NCBI RefSeq assembly: GCF_002993025.1
Contig: NZ_NXGI01000009.1
Location: forward strand, 1-64,000
DNA length: 64,000 nt
Source of the DNA: Arcobacter cryaerophilus gv. crypticus
GTDB lineage: Bacteria; Campylobacterota; Campylobacteria; Campylobacterales; Arcobacteraceae
Reading direction: 5' to 3'
In this document: positions 19,052 through 28,322 of the stretch, piece after piece
Layout: the number at the start of each line of letters is the position of its first letter
Position numbering within the stretch: the first letter of the stretch is position 1
The notes under the pieces: model-generated
The model's database searches: none
What the model was told of the DNA's origin: nothing
Seen by the model: the letters and a program-made list of their open reading frames with translations, nothing else
Translations under genes and position numbers: made by a program

Positions 19052-20110
19052 ATGAAAAAAGTTTTAGAAGTTTGTCTTTCTCCTGATTTAGGTGGACTTG
19101 AATTGTATATGAAAAATATAACTAAATATTTAAATTCAAATGCTGTAATAAATAAAAAATCAAAGTTAAAAAGTGTATTTGAAAATGAAAAAGTAAATTA
19201 TTTTGAGCTTTCAAGATATAGCTTTTTTAAACTAGCTCGTATCATAGATAAAGAAGAAATTGATATAGTGCATCTTCACTGGACAAAAGATATTCCAACG
19301 GTTGTTTTTGCAAAATTTCTTTCAAAAAGAAAACCAAAAATTGTTCAAACTAGACATATGCATATGACAAGATTTAAAAGTGATTTTTATCATAAGTTTT
19401 TATATAAAAATATAGATATGATAATTGCTGTTACAAATCTAGTAAAAGAACAACTAGAAAAGTTTATCCCAAAAGATATAAGACCTAAAATAGAGACTTC
19501 ATATATTGGAGCAAATACTCCTAAACTTTTAAGCAATGAAGAAAAAAATAGTTTAAAAAAATCTTTTAATATCACTGATGAATTTATAGTTTCTATAGTT
19601 GGAAGGATTGAAGAAGCAAAAGGACAGCATATAGTTTTACAAGCTGTTGAGAATTTGCGAAAAAGTGGTATAAAAATAAAAACTTTAGTCGTTGGTCACT
19701 ATATGAATGAAAGCTATTTTAATAATCTAAAAAACAACTATCCAAATGATATATTTACAGGCTTTGTTTCTAACCCTACTGATTTTATACAAATTTCAGA
19801 TTGTGTAGTTTTAGCAACAAAAAAAGAGACTTTTGGGCTTGTGCTTATTGAAGCTATGAAATCTGGAATTTGTGTTTTAGGAAGTAATCAAGGTGGACCT
19901 CTTGAAATAATAGATGATAAAAAAACTGGACTTTTGTTTGAAAGTATGAATAGTGATAGTTTATATGAAAAATTATCTTTGATTATAGAAGATGAAAAAA
20001 TAAAAGAAAGATTAGCTTTAAATTGTAAGATTAAGGCTAATGAGGTTTTTGATAGTGAAAAACAGTTTGAAGAGATAAAAAATATTTTGGAGAGAGCACA
20101 TGAAAGTTAG
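19052..20110 (+). CDS. Glycosyltransferase family 4
   Basis: A 352-aa GT-B enzyme. It starts KKVLEVCLSPDLGGLELYM with the acceptor-site GG, has HLHWTKDIPTVVFAKFLSK, IVGRIEEAKGQHIVLQAV in the donor domain, and the E-x7-E motif ETFGLVLIEAMKSG. These are all standard GT4 features, consistent with a retaining sugar transferase using a nucleotide-sugar donor. It forms a plus-strand pair with the GT2 gene, overlapping it by 11 nt. Donor sugar unknown. Confidence 0.9.
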   Translation: MKKVLEVCLSPDLGGLELYMKNITKYLNSNAVINKKSKLKSVFENEKVNYFELSRYSFFKLARIIDKEEIDIVHLHWTKDIPTVVFAKFLSKRKPKIVQTRHMHMTRFKSDFYHKFLYKNIDMIIAVTNLVKEQLEKFIPKDIRPKIETSYIGANTPKLLSNEEKNSLKKSFNITDEFIVSIVGRIEEAKGQHIVLQAVENLRKSGIKIKTLVVGHYMNESYFNNLKNNYPNDIFTGFVSNPTDFIQISDCVVLATKKETFGLVLIEAMKSGICVLGSNQGGPLEIIDDKKTGLLFESMNSDSLYEKLSLIIEDEKIKERLALNCKIKANEVFDSEKQFEEIKNILERAHES

Positions 20111-20927
20111 TGTTATTATTGCGGTTTATAAAGATGTAGAAGCACTTGAACTTATAATTGAGTCTTTAAAAAATCAAACATATAAAAATTTTGAAGTTAT
20201 TATTGCAGAAGATGGGCAAGATGAAAAAATGAAACATTTTGTCAATTCCATTCAAGGATTAGATATTAAGCATACTACTCAGGAAGATATAGGTATTAGA
20301 AAAACAAGATCCTTAAATAATGGTATTCTTGCTAGTGATGGTGAGCTTTTAATTTTTATTGATGGAGACTGTATTCCTTATAGTACTTTTATAGAATCTT
20401 ATGTAAAACTATCACAAGATGGATTTATAATAAGTGGAAGAAGAGTAAATCTTGGACCTAAATATTCACAAAAACTAAGAAATAAAATTCTATCTCCTTT
20501 AGACCTTGAAAACACTTTTTTATTGAGATATCTATTGATTGCAATAGATTGTAAAGAAGGGCACAGTGAAGATGGATTTTATTTTCCAGCAGATGGATTG
20601 ATATACAATAAATTTATCAAAAATAGAAAAGCTAGCACTTCAATTTTAGGATGTAATTATGCTTGCTTAAAAAAAGATATTATTGCAATAAATGGTTATG
20701 ATGAAGGATATGGTGAAACTGCAATAGGAGATGATACAGATTTAGAATGGAGATTTAAAGCTCTTGGTTGTAAAATAAAGTCAGCTAAGAATGTGGCAAA
20801 TGTATTTCATCTTTATCACTCAAGAAGCTTTAGAAATAGAATCAATACAAATCAATATCTTGAAATATTTAAAGTAAATAAATTAAATAATAAATTTATA
20901 TGTACATCTGGATTATCTTCTCACTGA
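20100..20927 (+). CDS. Glycosyltransferase family 2 (with C-terminal galactosyltransferase-like region)
   Basis: A 275-aa GT2 protein with SVIIAVYKDVEALELII, the first Asp in IIAEDGQDE, DxD-type FIDGDC, and a C-terminal GCNYACLKKDIIAINGYDEGYG with DDTDLEWRFKALG. The latter resembles the galactosyltransferase C-terminal region of chondroitin-synthase-like enzymes. It ends in a convergent 7-bp overlap with waaL. It is probably involved in outer core assembly; the linkage is unknown. Confidence 0.88.
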   Translation: MKVSVIIAVYKDVEALELIIESLKNQTYKNFEVIIAEDGQDEKMKHFVNSIQGLDIKHTTQEDIGIRKTRSLNNGILASDGELLIFIDGDCIPYSTFIESYVKLSQDGFIISGRRVNLGPKYSQKLRNKILSPLDLENTFLLRYLLIAIDCKEGHSEDGFYFPADGLIYNKFIKNRKASTSILGCNYACLKKDIIAINGYDEGYGETAIGDDTDLEWRFKALGCKIKSAKNVANVFHLYHSRSFRNRINTNQYLEIFKVNKLNNKFICTSGLSSH

Positions 20928-22147
20928 CTAGTTTCAAATCGTGATATAGCATTAAATAATCCACTAAATAATGCAAATAAAGTCATTGAAGCCATAATAT
21001 GTAAACTTAATCCAACGCTTGATAGTAATAAATATAAACAAACAAATGTAATATTTAGATTTCTATAAATAATAGATTTGAATTTTAATTTTAAAAGATT
21101 TAAAAATAATAAAATAAATAGAACAAACCCAAATATTCCTAGTTGAACTGAATATTGAACATAGGCATTATGATAATCTATATAATTATCTTTAAAATTA
21201 TCATAATATACAAAGTTATATTTTTCTATATATTTTTGTATACCTATAGCCTCATCTCCAATTCCAGTACCAATAAAAGAATTATCAATAAATTGTTCTA
21301 GCCCTATGATCCATAAAGAAACTCTTATGGAAAATGAATTTGTAAAATCATTATCATTAATCATTTTTTCTATATCTTGAAAAGCATAGTTCATTCTATC
21401 ATGAAATACTGGACTTACATTATAAGCAGAAGTAAATATAATAATCACAAAAGTCATAGAGCAAATTATTGCTTTAAGTTTATTTTTTATATTTAAAAAT
21501 GCAACGATAAATAAAGTAGCAAAAAAAGCAACTTGACCAGTTCTTCCACCATTTATTAACATATTCGACATTGAAAACAACATGAATAAACTATACATTA
21601 ATCTCATTTTTAACTCTTGTTCAAAAATAATTCTATGCATTAAAATAAAAACTGTAAAAGCTAAATATATACTATAATTTGTATGATCCATAAATGGGCT
21701 TGGATCACTCGGAGATACTCCTTCTTTTGTCCAAAATTCAAAAAATATTCCATAAGATACTATTTCACTTAAAAACATTCCAATTAAAAAAGCTGAAAAA
21801 ACATGCTTTATATAATTTTTATTTAAAGATGTATAAATAATAGGAATGATTAAAAAATGCCAATATTTTCTCATATAATCAGAATAAAAATTTATATCTG
21901 AACTCCAAAAAATAGATAAAAAAGAAAGAAGAAGGAATAATCCTAAAACAATCATAAATTTATTTAATCTTATAAGACTAATTTTTGCTTTAAAATTACC
22001 TTCAATACACCATAAAAGAATTAAACAAATTGCCGAAAAAGTTGTTCCAGCTTTTGATATAGGAAGACAAAAAGAATATAAAATTATAAAATAGTTTATA
22101 AATTTATTATAATCCATAATTTCAAATTTTTGTTTAAAATTAATCAT
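20921..22147 (-). CDS. waaL: O-antigen ligase family protein
   Basis: A 408-aa polytopic membrane protein with about ten to twelve hydrophobic segments and a large loop before the C-terminal helices. The loop contains FIGTGIGDEAIG and IDYHNAYVQYSVQLGIFG, matching the conserved GxG..., H-N-x-Y/Q region of WaaL ligases, which transfer polymer from undecaprenyl diphosphate to lipid A-core in the periplasm. Met-11 is an alternative start. It overlaps the GT4 gene upstream by 4 nt. WaaL-type proteins cannot always be told from Wzy polymerases. Confidence 0.75.
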   Translation of the reverse strand: MINFKQKFEIMDYNKFINYFIILYSFCLPISKAGTTFSAICLILLWCIEGNFKAKISLIRLNKFMIVLGLFLLLSFLSIFWSSDINFYSDYMRKYWHFLIIPIIYTSLNKNYIKHVFSAFLIGMFLSEIVSYGIFFEFWTKEGVSPSDPSPFMDHTNYSIYLAFTVFILMHRIIFEQELKMRLMYSLFMLFSMSNMLINGGRTGQVAFFATLFIVAFLNIKNKLKAIICSMTFVIIIFTSAYNVSPVFHDRMNYAFQDIEKMINDNDFTNSFSIRVSLWIIGLEQFIDNSFIGTGIGDEAIGIQKYIEKYNFVYYDNFKDNYIDYHNAYVQYSVQLGIFGFVLFILLFLNLLKLKFKSIIYRNLNITFVCLYLLLSSVGLSLHIMASMTLFALFSGLFNAISRFETSQ

Positions 22148-23220
22148 TTCAGTATCCTTAAATATTCTTTTATCTCTTTTTCTTCAGAAAAATAATCATT
22201 AATAATATTTTTATTTCTTTCTGTATCAAAAATAACTTCTTTTTTTGAAATTTTTAAAAGAGTTTCTTTTAATTTTTCAATATTTTTATCTTCCACTATT
22301 TCAAAATCTAAACCAATTTCCTTGAATTCTATAAATGATGTATTTGAGTAAGAAATACAATCCAAACCACTTCTAACAGCCTCTATAAATGAATTTCCAA
22401 AACCTTCACCATAACTAGGAAAAATAAAAATATCTGATTTTTCTAGATATCTTGCTATTTCATTTGAAAATCCAACTAAAATTATTTTATCTCTATATTC
22501 AATAGTATTATAAAAATTTAAAAATTCCGTTTCATAACCTTTTTCAAATCCTCCAACTATATAAAAAATAAAATCTATATTATTTTCAACTAAAATAGAA
22601 CAAGCTTTTATAGCATCTATTTGACCTTTACCATTTGCAATTCTTCCAGTATGAAGAAGAGTTAGCTTATCATTTTTTTCTTTTTTAACTATATTTATAT
22701 TTTTTACAGAAGAGTATATCAATTTAGACTTTGAATTTTTACCAAAAGGAATAATATAATCTACATTTTTCTGTATATGTTTACATATTGAAACATGATA
22801 ATTTACTTTGCTATATATCAATCTATGAAACCAATCTTTTTTAGGAGTTGATTTTGTTGTTCCATGCCTAACTATTAAATTTATATCAAATCCTAAAAAA
22901 GAAAAATATAAAGATTTTAATTCACTAGCACCAAAAAATATAACATTTTTTATACTATTTTTTATGATAATATCTCTAGTTTTTTTTATAATATTTAAAG
23001 ATAATGAAGATTTAAATTTGATAGCTTCTAAAGATACATTTATATTTTTTGAAAAATAATTATCAAAATTTTGTGCAATAAAACCATTCTTTTTTGTTAT
23101 TAAAAATACTTTATAATAGGGTGATAGTTTATTTGCTAACTTAATAGCATCAATCTCCATACCACCAAAATTTGATGATAAACAAATAATTGAAATATTT
23201 TTTTTGTTATTAGGATTCAT
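22144..23220 (-). CDS. Glycosyltransferase family 4
   Basis: A 358-aa GT4 protein beginning ISIICLSSNFGGMEIDAI (acceptor GG), with HTGRIANGKGQIDAI in the donor domain and the E-x7-E motif in SYGEGFGNSFIEAVRSG. It is unusually Lys/Ile/Asn-rich even for this genome. It shares ATGA overlaps with both waaL and rfbB, so it is one step of a tightly coupled unit with the rhamnose genes; a rhamnosyltransferase role is a fair guess but unproved. Confidence 0.87.
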   Translation of the reverse strand: MNPNNKKNISIICLSSNFGGMEIDAIKLANKLSPYYKVFLITKKNGFIAQNFDNYFSKNINVSLEAIKFKSSLSLNIIKKTRDIIIKNSIKNVIFFGASELKSLYFSFLGFDINLIVRHGTTKSTPKKDWFHRLIYSKVNYHVSICKHIQKNVDYIIPFGKNSKSKLIYSSVKNINIVKKEKNDKLTLLHTGRIANGKGQIDAIKACSILVENNIDFIFYIVGGFEKGYETEFLNFYNTIEYRDKIILVGFSNEIARYLEKSDIFIFPSYGEGFGNSFIEAVRSGLDCISYSNTSFIEFKEIGLDFEIVEDKNIEKLKETLLKISKKEVIFDTERNKNIINDYFSEEKEIKEYLRILK

Positions 23221-24311
23221 ACTACTAGATACTTACTCAAATACCACTCAATAGTTTTCACAATTCCACTATCAAAGTTTTCATCCGCTTTCCAACCAAG
23301 TTCATTTTCAAGCTTTGTTGCATCTATTGCGTATCTTCTATCATGTCCTGCTCTATCTTCTACAAAAGTAATAAGTTCTTTATAACTTTTTATATTTGGA
23401 ACGAAGGATTTATCCTCAGCTTTTTGATGAGACTGAAGTCCCATTTCCGATAATGGTACTTTTTCATCTAAAATTTGGCAAATTCTATCTACTATTTGCA
23501 GATTCGTTCTCTCATTTCTTCCACCGATATTATATGTCTCTCCTTTATTACCTTTATGATAAACAAGGTCTATACCTTTACAGTGATCAAGTACATATAA
23601 CCAATCTCTTATATTTTTCCCATCACCATATATTGGGATTGGGTTTTGTTTAAGTGCATTTCTTATAATTGTAGGAATTAGTTTTTCATCATGTTGTTTT
23701 GGTCCATAGTTATTTGAGCAGTTTGTGATAACTGTATTTAATCCATATGTTTCATTATAAGCTCTAATAATCATATCACTTGAAGCTTTAGAGGCTGAAT
23801 ATGGAGAATTTGGAGCGTAAGGTGTAGTTTCAGTAAATAAATCATTTGGATTTAGGCTTAGTGTTCCATATACTTCATCTGTTGAGATATGATGAAATCT
23901 TGCATTTCCGTATTTTTCTTTATAAACAAATGGTTTATTCATCCAGTATTTATAAGCTACATCAATCAAAGTAAAAGTCCCATTTACATTTGTTTGTACA
24001 AATACTCCTGGATTTTTAATAGAGTTATCCACATGAGATTCAGCTGCAAAGTGAATTACACCAGAGATATCATATTCAGCAAATATAAACTCTACTAATT
24101 CTCTATTACAGATATCACCTTTTATAAATTTATAGTTAGGATTATTTTCACACTCTTTTAGATTTTCCAAATCTCCTGCATAAGTTAAAAGGTCTAGATT
24201 TACTAGATTATAATTTGAATACTTATCTAGGAAATATGGTACAAAGTTTGAACCTATAAATCCAGCACATCCTGTAAGTAGTATTGTTTTATTTTTGTTA
24301 TTGAACATCAT
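23217..24311 (-). CDS. rfbB: dTDP-glucose 4,6-dehydratase
   Basis: RfbB (RmlB) makes dTDP-4-keto-6-deoxyglucose, the second step of dTDP-L-rhamnose synthesis. The 364-aa extended SDR has TGCAGFIGSNFV, FAAESHVDNSI, the S/T-D-E-V-Y-G catalytic segment HISTDEVYGTL and the Y-x3-K in YSASKASSDM. GDGKNIRDWLYV is also conserved. Its start overlaps the end of the ORF6N gene by 14 nt, which separates it from the other three rml genes. Confidence 0.96.
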   Translation of the reverse strand: MMFNNKNKTILLTGCAGFIGSNFVPYFLDKYSNYNLVNLDLLTYAGDLENLKECENNPNYKFIKGDICNRELVEFIFAEYDISGVIHFAAESHVDNSIKNPGVFVQTNVNGTFTLIDVAYKYWMNKPFVYKEKYGNARFHHISTDEVYGTLSLNPNDLFTETTPYAPNSPYSASKASSDMIIRAYNETYGLNTVITNCSNNYGPKQHDEKLIPTIIRNALKQNPIPIYGDGKNIRDWLYVLDHCKGIDLVYHKGNKGETYNIGGRNERTNLQIVDRICQILDEKVPLSEMGLQSHQKAEDKSFVPNIKSYKELITFVEDRAGHDRRYAIDATKLENELGWKADENFDSGIVKTIEWYLSKYLVV

Positions 24312-24864
24312 TTTCCTTTTTATGTATTCTTTTTACAGTTCTTTTATATTTAAGTAACCCAAAATTTACTTCTACAGAAGTTTCAGTGTCCGTATCATAT
24401 TCTTCTGGAACTTCTAAAAGTTCAGCTATAATCTCTCCACTTTTTTTAGATAGTTGTTCTTTTAGTTTATTATCTTTTGTTGTTTCAAGTTGTTTTAGAT
24501 TGTATTTCAGATTATCTATTTTGTCAAATGTTTCTATTATCAAAAAAGTTGTCTCTTTTGCTTGTTTACTTGAAAGTATTGTTGCTAACATCCAAAGACC
24601 TTTTTTTGTAAAAGCTTTTGGAAGATACGGAGAATACTTTATAGGTTGGAGGTGGTCGAAATATTCGACCACATTTATTTTTTCATCTTTAGTAAGCTCA
24701 AACATATAGTCATTTGGGAATTTATCAGAATTATTTGCTACTGCTTCATTGACCCTTTTTGTTTCAACTCCATAAAGTTCAGCCACATCTCTATCAATGA
24801 TAACAAATTTTTCTCGTAACTCTATAATTTTATTATCAATTGAAGTGTGTGATATTATATTCAT
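24298..24864 (-). CDS. ORF6N-domain protein (phage-type DNA-binding regulator)
   Basis: The N-terminal part, IDNKIIELREKFVIIDRDVAELYGVETKRVNEAV, is an ORF6N domain, common in phage antirepressor-type proteins. Next come FPNDYMFELTKDE and a central YLPKAFTKKGLWMLATIL with a helical C-terminal tail. I place the start at the ATG at 24864, giving 188 aa, because GGGGAG precedes it and it forms an ATGA overlap with the rfbD stop; an upstream in-frame start at 24891 would overlap rfbD more. Its end overlaps rfbB. It lies inside the rhamnose operon with both neighbours coupled. Target DNA is unknown. Confidence 0.85.
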   Translation of the reverse strand: MNIISHTSIDNKIIELREKFVIIDRDVAELYGVETKRVNEAVANNSDKFPNDYMFELTKDEKINVVEYFDHLQPIKYSPYLPKAFTKKGLWMLATILSSKQAKETTFLIIETFDKIDNLKYNLKQLETTKDNKLKEQLSKKSGEIIAELLEVPEEYDTDTETSVEVNFGLLKYKRTVKRIHKKENDVQ

Positions 24865-25763
24865 CTTCTCTCCCCAAGTCTTCTTAAGCAATCATCAAGT
24901 CCATCTTTCCAGTATGGTATTTCTAAATTGAATTTAGATTTTATCTTACTTTTATTTAATAGTGAAAAGTGTGGTCTCTTTGCAGGAGTTGGATATTGAA
25001 ATGTCTCTATTGGATTTATTTTACAATCTAACTTTGCCATTTTCATAATCTCTTTTGCAAAATCATACCAAGACAGAACTCCTTCATTTGAGTAGTTATA
25101 TATTTCTACTTTTGAGTTTTTTATTTGTGGAATTATGTCTAATATTGTTTTTGCTAAATGTGCGGCATAAGTGGGAGTTCCAACTTGATCAAATATTACA
25201 CCTAGTTCTTCTTTCTCTTTTCCTAATCGAAGCATTGTTTTTACAAAGTTATTTCCATAGTATGAATAAACCCATGAAGTTCGTATAATTATAGAGTTTA
25301 ATGGATTTATATCTAAGAGCTCATTTTCACCCGTCAGTTTTGTTTTACCGTAAACTGATTGTGGGTTTGTTTGAAACTCTTCAACATATGGTTTATGATT
25401 TTTTCCATCAAATACATAATCTGTAGAGATATGAATTAATTTTATATTTAACTCTTTTGCTACAATTGAGAGTTTTTTTACAGCTTTTCTATTTACTAAA
25501 TCTGCATTTTCAATATCACTTTCAGCTTTATCCACTGCTGTATAAGCTGCACAGTTTATAATCACATTTATATTATTTTCATTACAAAAATTTCTTATAT
25601 TTTCTTTATTTGTGATATCAAAATCAATTCTTGTTGTAAAATAGAAATTATAAGAGTAATTTGTAGAAAGCTCTTTTATTTCAGATCCAACTTGTCCGTT
25701 TGAACCTGTTACTAAAACATTTATATTTGCTGAGACTAAAGTCTCAGTTCCTAAATTAGGCAT
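24861..25763 (-). CDS. rfbD: dTDP-4-dehydrorhamnose reductase
   Basis: RfbD (RmlD) reduces dTDP-4-keto-L-rhamnose to dTDP-L-rhamnose. The 300-aa SDR has VTGSNGQVGSEI (about 17-28), the STDYVFDG catalytic segment, Y-x3-K in YGKTKLTGE and a C-terminal RPHFSLLNKSKI typical of the family. The first residues MPNLGTETLVSANI form a short extension before the first beta strand, supported by a GGAG Shine-Dalgarno 9 nt upstream. It overlaps rfbC by 8 nt. Confidence 0.95.
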   Translation of the reverse strand: MPNLGTETLVSANINVLVTGSNGQVGSEIKELSTNYSYNFYFTTRIDFDITNKENIRNFCNENNINVIINCAAYTAVDKAESDIENADLVNRKAVKKLSIVAKELNIKLIHISTDYVFDGKNHKPYVEEFQTNPQSVYGKTKLTGENELLDINPLNSIIIRTSWVYSYYGNNFVKTMLRLGKEKEELGVIFDQVGTPTYAAHLAKTILDIIPQIKNSKVEIYNYSNEGVLSWYDFAKEIMKMAKLDCKINPIETFQYPTPAKRPHFSLLNKSKIKSKFNLEIPYWKDGLDDCLRRLGERR

Positions 25764-26361
25764 AATAGTTTACTCCAAATTCAAATAAGTCATTTGTTTC
25801 ATTTAGTTTTGCTTGAGTTGTATCTTTTGCCGATAGGTTTAGTTCATCATGATTTAAAATCCAATCTATATTTAAATCTTTATCATCAAAGGCTATTCCT
25901 CTATCACACTGTGGACTATAATAGTTATCTACTTTATATGCAAAGATTGTATCATCTTCAAGTACAACAAATCCATGAGCAAAGCCTCGCGGGATAAGTA
26001 GTTGTTTTTTATTATCTGCACTTAATTCTACAGCTACATGTTGTCCAAATGTAGGAGAGTTTTTTCGTATATCAACTGCAACATCTAAAACTCTTCCTTG
26101 AATTACTCGTACAAGTTTTGTTTGAGCATGAGGTGGAAGTTGATAGTGAAGACCTCTTAAAACTCCTTTAGAGCTTTTTGATTCATTATCTTGACAAAAA
26201 TTTATTTTCAGCTTCGTTCCTTGCTGCCCGTTGGGAAGATATCCCAAAAACTCTTCTAGTTTGTCTTGCCTAAAAGTCTCTACAAAGTATCCTCTAGAAT
26301 CTCCATGAACTTTTGGTTCTATTATTACTACATCAGGAATAGCTGTTCTTGTAAATTGCAT
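25756..26361 (-). CDS. rfbC: dTDP-4-dehydrorhamnose 3,5-epimerase
   Basis: RfbC (RmlC) epimerises C3 and C5 of dTDP-4-keto-6-deoxyglucose. The 201-aa cupin has GDSRGYFVETFRQ, CQDNESKSSKGVLRGLHYQ with the catalytic His, and the VAVDIRKNSPTFGQHVAVEL segment, then FAHGFVVLED. Length is slightly above the usual 180-190 aa because of an insertion LGYLPNGQQGTKLKI near residue 40. It overlaps rfbA by 1 nt. Confidence 0.96.
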   Translation of the reverse strand: MQFTRTAIPDVVIIEPKVHGDSRGYFVETFRQDKLEEFLGYLPNGQQGTKLKINFCQDNESKSSKGVLRGLHYQLPPHAQTKLVRVIQGRVLDVAVDIRKNSPTFGQHVAVELSADNKKQLLIPRGFAHGFVVLEDDTIFAYKVDNYYSPQCDRGIAFDDKDLNIDWILNHDELNLSAKDTTQAKLNETNDLFEFGVNYYA

Positions 26362-27251
26362 TATTTCATTCTTCTTGGTTGATTTGCTCTAGAGATTAAA
26401 TATTGACCATATTGATTCTTTTTTAAAGGCTCTGCTAGTTCTAGTAGTTTTTCTTTACTTATATATCCCATTTCATAGGCTATTTCTTCAAGACATGCTA
26501 CTTTTAAAGATTGTCTATTTTCTATTGTTTGAATAAAGCTACTAGCTTCAAGAAGTGATTCATGAGTTCCAGTATCAAGCCATGCGTATCCTCTTCCCAT
26601 TAGTTCTACTTTTAATCTATTTTCATTTAGATAATCTTGATTTAAAGTTGTGATTTCAAGCTCACCTCTATGGCTAGGTTTTACATCTTTAGCTTTTTTT
26701 ACTACATCATTTGGGTAAAAATATAATCCTACAACTGCGTAGTTTGATTTTGGGTTTGTTGGTTTTTCTTCAAGAGATATTACATCACCACTATCATTAA
26801 ACTCTGCAACTCCATATCTCTGTGGGTCTCTTACATAGTATCCAAATACAGTTGCTTTATTTTCATCTTTAATATTTTTTATACTTTTAGCTAAAAGTTC
26901 TGTTAGACCATGACCATAAAATATATTATCTCCAAGAACCAAACAAGCATCATCTCCATCAAGGAATTTTTCACCAAGAATAAACGCTTGCGCTAGTCCA
27001 TCTGGACTTGGTTGAACTACATATTCAAATCTCATACCAAGTTCACTTCCATCTCCTAAAAGATTTATAAAACTAGGTTGATCTTGAGGAGTTGTAATAA
27101 TAAGAATTTCTTTAATACCTGCAAGCATTAAAACAGACAATGGATAATAAATCATAGGTTTATCATAGATGGGTACAAGTTGTTTTGAAACACCTTTTGT
27201 GATGGGATAAAGTCTTGTTCCACTTCCTCCTGCTAATATTATACCTTTCAT
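26361..27251 (-). CDS. rfbA: Glucose-1-phosphate thymidylyltransferase
   Basis: RfbA (RmlA) makes dTDP-glucose from glucose-1-phosphate and dTTP, the entry to the rhamnose pathway. The 296-aa protein has [15 protein letters not shown] at its N-terminus, GDNIFYG and [12 protein letters not shown] in the core, and [14 protein letters not shown] near the C-terminus. It is the first of four rml genes in the order A-C-D-[ORF6N]-B. The 35-nt gap upstream holds a Shine-Dalgarno but no obvious terminator from the GT9 gene. Confidence 0.97.
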   Translation of the reverse strand: MKGIILAGGSGTRLYPITKGVSKQLVPIYDKPMIYYPLSVLMLAGIKEILIITTPQDQPSFINLLGDGSELGMRFEYVVQPSPDGLAQAFILGEKFLDGDDACLVLGDNIFYGHGLTELLAKSIKNIKDENKATVFGYYVRDPQRYGVAEFNDSGDVISLEEKPTNPKSNYAVVGLYFYPNDVVKKAKDVKPSHRGELEITTLNQDYLNENRLKVELMGRGYAWLDTGTHESLLEASSFIQTIENRQSLKVACLEEIAYEMGYISKEKLLELAEPLKKNQYGQYLISRANQPRRMK

Positions 27252-27286
27252 ATTATCTGTCTCCCTAAAATAATTTGGCTATTATT

Positions 27287-28294
27287 CTACAATATCTTAG
27301 CTTGATTTAATAAATCAAAAACATTTGAAGGTTTAATATCCTTCATACAAATATTATCCTTACAAGCTTTCATAACTTCTGTTTTATAACAAGGACTACA
27401 AGATAATCCAGCGTTTACAATATGAACTTCGTTAAAAGGTGTTTTATATGGTCCTGTTTGCTCACGAGGAGTTGGTCCTATTAGACAAAAAACTGGAGTA
27501 TTAACTGCGGATGCTATATGAGCTGTTCCTGTATCAGTTACAATCAAAGCTTTTGCTTGTTTAATAATACTAACCATTTCAGAAATTGTTATTTTTTCTA
27601 CTAAATCTATAATATTTTTGTTATAAGGTTTAAGAGGTTCAAAAAAATCTTCTTCTCCTTTTGCACCAATTAAAATAATATTAGTATCTTTTGGAATTAA
27701 ATTTAAAAACTCTTTCCAATTTTTATGAGGCCATGCTCTATAATTTAATCTTTTCTTTTTATTATGCGAATTACTTGGACTAACAATAATATAATCATTT
27801 GGTAAACTAAATTTAGTTTTAATTTCATTAAAATCTGAACCAAAAACTTTAGGAAATGATTTCTCTAAATTTTCTTTTGAAATTAGACTTGAATAAAACT
27901 CTTTACAAATTTCAACCATATGAGTTTTTGTAATTTTAATATCTTCACAAAACCAACCAACTTTTTTATTTGAAACAATTTTGTCAACTAAACTTTTAAA
28001 TTGTTTTCCCATTTCAAAATTTATTAAAATATCATAAGGCTCTTTTTTTGAATGGTTTATTACTGCTTTTTTTTGTGAACTAAAAATTATTGGAATTTTT
28101 TTATGTTTTAAATGAAAAATTTTATTTACTCTTTTATCATATTCAAAAAGTTTTGAAGCTGCGGGAGTTGATACATAGTCAATAGTTAAGTCTTCTTTAA
28201 ACTCCAATCTTAATGCATCTAATACAGATGTAGAATATACTAAATCGCCTAAAGCTCCACATCTTATTATCAATATTCTTTTTATACTCTTCAA
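27287..28294 (-). CDS. GT9 heptosyltransferase-family protein
   Basis: A 335-aa GT9 protein: IKRILIIRCGALGDLVYSTS at the start (conserved Asp in GDLV), and donor motif TDTGTAHIASAVNTPVFCLIGPTP, then a cysteine-rich tail CSPCYKTEVMKACKDNICMKDI. The tail resembles WaaF/WaaQ-like enzymes. It is likely an outer or third-heptose transferase of the core. It follows the kinase-like gene by 28 nt on the same strand and precedes rfbA. Confidence 0.87.
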   Translation of the reverse strand: MKSIKRILIIRCGALGDLVYSTSVLDALRLEFKEDLTIDYVSTPAASKLFEYDKRVNKIFHLKHKKIPIIFSSQKKAVINHSKKEPYDILINFEMGKQFKSLVDKIVSNKKVGWFCEDIKITKTHMVEICKEFYSSLISKENLEKSFPKVFGSDFNEIKTKFSLPNDYIIVSPSNSHNKKKRLNYRAWPHKNWKEFLNLIPKDTNIILIGAKGEEDFFEPLKPYNKNIIDLVEKITISEMVSIIKQAKALIVTDTGTAHIASAVNTPVFCLIGPTPREQTGPYKTPFNEVHIVNAGLSCSPCYKTEVMKACKDNICMKDIKPSNVFDLLNQAKIL

Positions 28295-28322
28295 ATTTTT
28301 CCCTTAATTTTAAAATATTATT

